A DNA stretch of 9,536 nucleotides from Bacillota bacterium (lineage in GTDB: Bacteria; Eremiobacterota; SpSt-956; JAKJGF01), in contig JAKPQU010000217.1 of assembly GCA_029555925.1 (NCBI GenBank), positions 1-9,536 of the forward strand, in the 5' to 3' direction. Position 1 is the first letter of the stretch. Each line of letters starts with the position of its first letter. The notes beneath the pieces were generated by a model. That model did no database searches, was not told where the DNA came from, and saw only the letters and a list, made by a program, of their open reading frames with translations. Below, in pieces: positions 4,781-9,536 of the stretch. Both the position numbers and the translations under genes were made by a program.

Positions 4781-6958
4781 ATGTTCAAAACATATCTTAT
4801 TTTCTTTCTTATAATACTATGTTCTGCTTTCGCTATGGCAGAAGACGAAAAATCTTCTGAAATAACCGTTCTGGATCTCGGGAATATAAAAGGAACTGTT
4901 ACTGAAGTAACAGGTAATAAAGTAAAAATCGATATGGGCATGAAAAATGGCCTTGACAGCGATAAAGATAAAGGAAAATTCTTTACGGTAGAAAGACAGA
5001 ATATTCCTGTAGCAAGGCTTAAAGCAGAAGAAATAGGAGAAAATATTTCTACTGCCGAAATTCAGGAAATACTTAAAGGAATAACCATTAAACCGGGGGA
5101 CAGAATTACAAGTGAAATAAACATCCTGGATCAGGGAGATTTACTGTTTATGGATAACCCTTTCTGTGAATTTATAAGTAAAACACCTGTCGCAGGGGGA
5201 GATAAACTCATATGGACCATGGAAAAATTATCTTCCGATTTAATAGGAGAAAGCCATATGCTCACATGTTACGGCCATAATGAAGATATGGCAAAAGTAT
5301 TGAGTGTGACGTCATCCATATTCGGAGGTTTCCTTGGCAATATTGCGGGAGATGTGGCAGGTTCGGTGTGGGGGTCGAAAGATGAAAGTTTTGTCTATTT
5401 ATTCAATGAAAAGGGAGAAAAAAAATGGGGTTCCGTAATAGACATGTGTATCTTTAAATTCTCCGAAGAAGAAGGGCTGTCATATTTAGCTGAAAATGTA
5501 AAGATAAAACCTGAATATAAAATATACAGTGACAGAATATATTTCAATACCTTCAACGTAAGAAAAGGACTGCTGAAAGACGGAATTATGATAACAAGCG
5601 GCGTAGTGTTCGGACTCAATCTGGAAACAGGTAAGGAATTATGGAGATTAAAGGATTCTGTATTCGGTTTTGACCCTGTTCTCTATGGCCTTATTTATGA
5701 CAATTTCATAGACAAAATCTGTTATCTCTATTCTTCAAAATCAAGCCTTTATGCAATGAATCTTACAAACGGTGAATTCATATGGGAATTTCCCATGCAT
5801 AACGAAGGTGTTGCAGAAGGAGTATTCGATGAAAAAGACGGCTTTATCTATGCATCGGATAAAGACTCTTATTTCTACAAAGTAGATGCAAAAACAGGGA
5901 AAGCACAGTGGGAAATTAAAACAGACTGCCCTGTTTCGAACGTATATCACCGGTCTGAAGAAAATATCATTTATCTGTTCGACAATAAATCTTCAGTCTA
6001 CGGAATTGACAAAGCAAAAGGAACTCTGTTGTGGAAATATACGGCAGAAAATCCTTTCACATCACAGAATTTCATGTCAGGAGATGTTATTTATACCTTT
6101 GACAGCAATTCCATAACTGCTCTGGCGAAAAATAAAGGGGAAAAAATATGGAAACTCGATATGAAGAATCCTTCTCCCGTTGATAAAAATATAACTGATA
6201 CCCTTTATGCGGTGTCAGAAGATCTTCTTCAGGCAATTGACATAACAGGAGGAAAAATCAAATGGAATTACAGGGCATCGGGACAGATAAAAAAGATTTT
6301 ACCTGTGAAAGATATTTTTTATATACTCTCTGAAAACAGTGTAAGTGCCGTAGATACAGCAGGGAAAGAACTGTGGAAAAAAGAAGGCTTTTCGGAACCT
6401 GTCTATCTTGAAAAACAAAAAGCAGACCTGGACCCTTACAGTATAAAACTCAGTAAAACGTCACCTGAAGATGAACTTATATTCATTGCAGGCTCTCATG
6501 GTTTCCTTGCCATAAACCCTTCCGATCGTAACATTGTTGCGGATAAAAACCTGGGAGAATCTCTTGTAAAAGTAACAGGTGACTCAAAAAATCTATATAT
6601 GAATTCATTAAATCATATATGGGCCGTAGATATGAAAAAAGGCACCGTTATCTGGGACAGAGTCTTCAATGATGCAATAACATTCATGGCTTCACCGGGA
6701 GACGGTGAGATCTATCTTGACAGAGGCATATTCGACAGGAAAAATACCATAAGTTCACAGTCGAAAAAACTGCTCGGACTGATGGCACAAGAAGAATTTT
6801 TTATTTTGAACAGAGAAACGGGAGAGATTGTGTCACAGGGAAAAGAAACGGTTTATCCCTATCTTGAAGTTCAGGCTATGAATAAAGCAGGGGAAAAGAT
6901 AGAAGGAGTATATTTTTATTACAATAAAGGCTATTTATATACACTGAGAGGAAAGTAG
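4781..6958 (+). CDS. Secreted PQQ-like beta-propeller protein
   Basis: This encodes 725 residues. The start ATG has a G-rich ribosome site (CGGGGGAT) and is followed by a signal peptide (residues 1-20, cleavage likely after A-M-A20). Residues about 34-112 read like a small SH3-like beta domain of the FlgT-C type (G-T-V-T-E-V-T-G-N-K-V-K-I, then a GD pair near 106). Residues 173-198 are Gly-rich and hydrophobic (FGGFLGNIAGDVAGS), like a glycine zipper. From about 270 to 725 there are eight blade motifs G-x-x-x-W: W288, W335, W377, W418, W457, W495, W532 and W625, as in PQQ/quinoprotein-type propellers. Catalytic quinoprotein residues are not evident, so a binding or scaffold role is more likely than a dehydrogenase. 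It converges on the kinase gene. It is exported and probably periplasmic. Confidence 0.85.
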   Translation: MFKTYLIFFLIILCSAFAMAEDEKSSEITVLDLGNIKGTVTEVTGNKVKIDMGMKNGLDSDKDKGKFFTVERQNIPVARLKAEEIGENISTAEIQEILKGITIKPGDRITSEINILDQGDLLFMDNPFCEFISKTPVAGGDKLIWTMEKLSSDLIGESHMLTCYGHNEDMAKVLSVTSSIFGGFLGNIAGDVAGSVWGSKDESFVYLFNEKGEKKWGSVIDMCIFKFSEEEGLSYLAENVKIKPEYKIYSDRIYFNTFNVRKGLLKDGIMITSGVVFGLNLETGKELWRLKDSVFGFDPVLYGLIYDNFIDKICYLYSSKSSLYAMNLTNGEFIWEFPMHNEGVAEGVFDEKDGFIYASDKDSYFYKVDAKTGKAQWEIKTDCPVSNVYHRSEENIIYLFDNKSSVYGIDKAKGTLLWKYTAENPFTSQNFMSGDVIYTFDSNSITALAKNKGEKIWKLDMKNPSPVDKNITDTLYAVSEDLLQAIDITGGKIKWNYRASGQIKKILPVKDIFYILSENSVSAVDTAGKELWKKEGFSEPVYLEKQKADLDPYSIKLSKTSPEDELIFIAGSHGFLAINPSDRNIVADKNLGESLVKVTGDSKNLYMNSLNHIWAVDMKKGTVIWDRVFNDAITFMASPGDGEIYLDRGIFDRKNTISSQSKKLLGLMAQEEFFILNRETGEIVSQGKETVYPYLEVQAMNKAGEKIEGVYFYYNKGYLYTLRGK

Positions 6959-7010
6959 ATGAGAAGCGTGAAGAGTGAATCTTCGTTGTGACTATCCGGT
7001 CATGGCTGTT

Positions 7011-7061
7011 AGTGAGTAGTGAGTAGAACGGGATGCTTCCACTCACTATTCACTACTCACT
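7011..7061. terminator. Heptad-derived hairpin between convergent genes
   Basis: AGTGAGTAGTGAGTAG (7011-7026) pairs with CTATTCACTACTCACT (7046-7061) with one mismatch around a 19-nt loop. It lies between the ends of the propeller and kinase genes and could end transcription from either side. There is no proper T-run on either strand, so a standard intrinsic terminator is not established. The repeat allows several pairing registers. Confidence 0.5.
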
Positions 7062-7068
7062 TTTCACT
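7041..7068 (+). repeat. Short heptad array, ACTCACT family (second site)
   Basis: The units ACTCACT, ATTCACT, ACTCACT, TTTCACT follow with no gaps. The inverted counterpart (AGTGAGT twice) is at 7011-7024, and a weaker AGTGAA-type remnant occurs near 6974. These are the same heptads as at 4731-4760. Confidence 0.75.
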
Positions 7069-7090
7069 GTTTCAATTAGAAGGGATATTT

Positions 7091-9496
7091 TTACTCCCTG
7101 CTCAGAGAATCTATTTCCTTTTTCACATCAGGAACCTTCTGATCGTCAGGTGCAAGCTTTATAAACTCTTTAAATGTCTCTATAGCCTTCTCATATAAAC
7201 CTCTTTTCTTATAGGACATGGCAAGACCGTAATAAGCTTCCGAATTTTCGGAATTTTTCTCAATGGCTTTATTATAGTAGTCAATAGCTTTCTCCCAGTC
7301 TTCCTTTGCATAATAAGCGCTTCCCAGATTTACATAAGTCCTGTCATCTGAAGGGTCAATCTCCAGCGCCATGTTAAATTCTTTTATAGCTTCATCTATT
7401 TTCCCCTGACCGGCATAAATGGCACCTGAATTATTATGACTTCCTGACTGATCAGGAGCTTTTTTATACTCTCTGAGAGCCTCTTCCATAAATCCTTTTT
7501 TTCTGTAAATATGGCCCAGACCGAGATGAGCCAGTTGATTACCTGGCTCCTTTTTCAGGACTTTTTTATACTCTTCCATGGCAAGATCCGGTTTTTCCTG
7601 TTTTCTATAAGTATCTCCAAGAAGCAGTAAGGCTTCAATATTATCAGGTTCATCTTTTAAAATCTTTGCGACAGCTTTCAGAACGTCTGCATATTTACCT
7701 TTATCATAATACTCCCTGGCCGGGTTTATATCATCAGCGGAAGGGGTTATCGCAGGAGTCGAAGTAATCATGGAAACAGGAGAAGGAGTTATCGCAGGAG
7801 TCGAAGTAATCATGGAAACAGGAGAAGGGGCTACAGAAGGAACCGGCGGCAGGAAATGTTTTAATATCAAGTTACTTACCGCAATTATTGAGAATAAACT
7901 ACAGAAAAAAAGAGGAATAAAAACTAAAAATATTGCTTTATTAAAGGTTTTTTTTCTATCTGTCGAGGGAAGTTTCATGGCAACAGTATTACCTGCCACC
8001 ACATCTTCCTGATGTACAGGTGTTTCTTTTTCCTTATCTATGGAAAGAGAAACAGGTAGATTATAAGAAACAGCAGGAGAAACAATGGTTTTCTCATCAT
8101 CTTCATCAAATTCTTCATCAGTCCCACTGAGAATATGAAGTTTTTCTGTCACCTCTTTTCTGAGTTCCTCCGGCAAAGAAAGGTTTATCAATCTATTATA
8201 GTGTTCTACAGCTTTATCGATAAAACCAAGCTTTTCACAGCATGTGGCAACATGGTAAAGAATGACATAATTCTCACTGTCATATTCAAGTGCTTTAAGA
8301 TATTCAAAATTTGCATTAAAGAAATCACCGGCATGTTCGTAATGTTCTCCTTTAATAAGGTGTTCGTCTATTTTTTCGCGGTTTTTCTTAAGCTCCATTA
8401 TATGAAGCAGATTCTTTTTAAAATCTTCTATTGATTGATACCTGTCGGAAATTTTAATTTCTATGGATTTATTGATTATTCCGGCAAGTTCCTTTGATAC
8501 AGACGGATTAATCTTTTCTGCAGGAGGGAAATGAGGCCCCACTTCTTTCGGATGAACCTTTGTCAGAAGGTGATAGACTGTAACACCGAGGGAATAAATA
8601 TCACTTCTCTTCTCTGCTTTTCCTGTCCACTGTTCGGGAGGAGCATAACCTTCAGTATAAAGGGCATATTTTGTCGTATCGGCACCCGGTTCCGCAAATA
8701 CCTTTGCTATACCGAAATCTATAAGTTTTACGTCTCCTTCCTCTGTTACCATAATATTGTCAGGCTTGATGTCTCTGAACAATATGGGTTCTGGCCTGTT
8801 ATGGAGATATTCAAGAACGTCTGCAATGGACAAAGCCCATTTTAGCACCTGTTCTTCAGGAAAAAATTCATCTTCCGGAAGATTTTTCAGCAGTTTCTTA
8901 AGAGTTTCCCCTTTTACATAATCCATGACAAGGTATAATTTATTTTCTTCTATAAAGAAATCCGTTATTGCCGGTATGCATGGATGTTCCAGCCTGGAGA
9001 GTATCTTTGCTTCTATGCGAAAACTTCTTTCAACTACAGAAGGATCGGGGCCATCTCCGGACATTTCCTTTACAGCCCTGTATTTACCTGAAAGAGCCGT
9101 ATCACGGGCAAGATAAACAACGCCAAAACCTCCTCCGGCAATACCTCTTATTATTAAATAACGGTTATTCAGTACCTTCCCTATTGCAGGATAAGATACT
9201 ATGTCTTTAAGGCTTTTTTCACTTTTATATTCCAGTTGAAGATAACCGCTTCCGTCTTCATAGAAAACATCTATTATAGCAGGAGAAGAAGGTCTTTTAG
9301 ATAATGTTGCAGCGTGTTTACTCATTTCTTTAAACTCCACTACGGCAGTATTATAAAGAGGGTTTGAAGTATCCCCCGGGAGCTTTCTCAGAATAAATTT
9401 CTCCCCCCCCATCTTATCTTCAACCAGATAAACAGAGTCATATTCGTCATCATTTATAGTATGTATAATATTGAATTTTTCAAAAATTTTTTTCAC
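7091..9496 (-). CDS. Membrane Ser/Thr protein kinase with TPRs
   Basis: This encodes 801 residues with a GTG start behind AGGAGAA (9 nt spacing). Residues about 105-370 are a complete Hanks-type kinase: Gly-loop GIAGGGFGVV (118-127), K143 in AVKEM, helix-C E162, F-R-D242-I-K-P-D-N247 (HRD replaced by FRD), D260-F-G, and APPE at 285-288. Residues 1-100 resemble a degenerate second N-lobe. Residues about 377-440 hold TPR-like helices, then an acidic linker, one TM helix (about 519-548), a Pro/Ser/Thr-rich stalk with a 14-residue duplication, and about six TPRs from 590 to 790. The expected topology is kinase inside, TPRs outside. One TPR step (Y664 to Y694) is 30 instead of 34 residues. It probably senses an envelope ligand or partner and phosphorylates Ser/Thr; substrates are unknown. 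A TATAAA at 9522-9517 may be its -10, with the -35 outside the window. Confidence 0.93.
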   Translation of the reverse strand: MKKIFEKFNIIHTINDDEYDSVYLVEDKMGGEKFILRKLPGDTSNPLYNTAVVEFKEMSKHAATLSKRPSSPAIIDVFYEDGSGYLQLEYKSEKSLKDIVSYPAIGKVLNNRYLIIRGIAGGGFGVVYLARDTALSGKYRAVKEMSGDGPDPSVVERSFRIEAKILSRLEHPCIPAITDFFIEENKLYLVMDYVKGETLKKLLKNLPEDEFFPEEQVLKWALSIADVLEYLHNRPEPILFRDIKPDNIMVTEEGDVKLIDFGIAKVFAEPGADTTKYALYTEGYAPPEQWTGKAEKRSDIYSLGVTVYHLLTKVHPKEVGPHFPPAEKINPSVSKELAGIINKSIEIKISDRYQSIEDFKKNLLHIMELKKNREKIDEHLIKGEHYEHAGDFFNANFEYLKALEYDSENYVILYHVATCCEKLGFIDKAVEHYNRLINLSLPEELRKEVTEKLHILSGTDEEFDEDDEKTIVSPAVSYNLPVSLSIDKEKETPVHQEDVVAGNTVAMKLPSTDRKKTFNKAIFLVFIPLFFCSLFSIIAVSNLILKHFLPPVPSVAPSPVSMITSTPAITPSPVSMITSTPAITPSADDINPAREYYDKGKYADVLKAVAKILKDEPDNIEALLLLGDTYRKQEKPDLAMEEYKKVLKKEPGNQLAHLGLGHIYRKKGFMEEALREYKKAPDQSGSHNNSGAIYAGQGKIDEAIKEFNMALEIDPSDDRTYVNLGSAYYAKEDWEKAIDYYNKAIEKNSENSEAYYGLAMSYKKRGLYEKAIETFKEFIKLAPDDQKVPDVKKEIDSLSRE
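7743..7826 (-). repeat. 42-bp tandem duplication in the kinase stalk
   Basis: Two adjacent 42-bp units (7743-7784 and 7785-7826) differ at one base and keep the reading frame. They encode two copies of a 14-residue Pro/Ser/Thr-rich unit (residues about 559-586, S-P-V-S-M-I-T-S-T-P-A-I-T-P) just after the TM helix. A degenerate third unit adjoins on the TM side (PSVAPSP). Near identity indicates recent duplication, so the copy number may vary between strains. Confidence 0.9.
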
Positions 9497-9536
9497 AGTT
9501 ATGTTCTCCTGTTATATTTATATGAGAATCGTAACG

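Noticed and set aside
4781..6958. Quinoprotein dehydrogenase
   Set aside because: Blade motifs are present, but the PQQ- and metal-binding catalytic residues of alcohol/glucose dehydrogenases are not recognisable.
7770..9210. Several plus-strand ORFs opposite the kinase gene
   Set aside because: The kinase frame shows all catalytic motifs, a TM helix and TPRs; the opposite frames show no domain and arise from codon bias.

Overview
The window comes from a low-GC bacterium. It is probably a diderm, because it encodes several proteins with signal peptides or lipoprotein-like N-termini, and also a large membrane-anchored Ser/Thr kinase carrying TPRs. This mix (eukaryote-like kinase with TPRs, PQQ-type propeller, Uma2 nuclease, WYL regulator) is common in uncultured environmental phyla rich in signalling proteins. 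No rRNA, tRNA or lineage marker is present, so I do not name a taxon.

Layout. 1-143 is a hairpin-forming dispersed repeat built from 7-bp units. 111-1340 is a minus-strand cluster: a tandem DUF4177-like protein (TTG start), an FxLYD-type surface protein, and a small membrane protein whose frame is cut by a TGA where tryptophan would fit. 1451-1487 is a strong intrinsic terminator for minus-strand transcription. 1513-2159 is a GIY-YIG-like gene split by a 1-nt frameshift; the second half is missed by simple ORF calling, but the terminator sits directly behind it. 2252-3223 is a WYL-family regulator, divergent from an Uma2-family nuclease gene (3400-3975) across a region holding two palindromes. 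4072-4497 encodes a secreted protein made of 15-residue beta repeats. 4524-4643 is a second, inverted copy of the heptad hairpin repeat. 4781-6958 encodes a secreted eight-motif PQQ-like propeller protein and converges on a Ser/Thr kinase gene (7091-9496), with another heptad-repeat hairpin between the two.

How the genes may work together. The WYL regulator, the palindromes near the promoters at about 1390-1423 and 2207-2241, and the nuclease-like genes form a plausible accessory block. The kinase (cytoplasmic kinase, one TM helix, external TPRs) and the exported propeller protein could form an envelope signalling pair, but only adjacency and topology suggest this. The most notable observations are the two broken reading frames, the heptad-based hairpin repeats (two sequence families at four intergenic sites), and an apparent degenerate kinase N-lobe placed ahead of the intact kinase domain.
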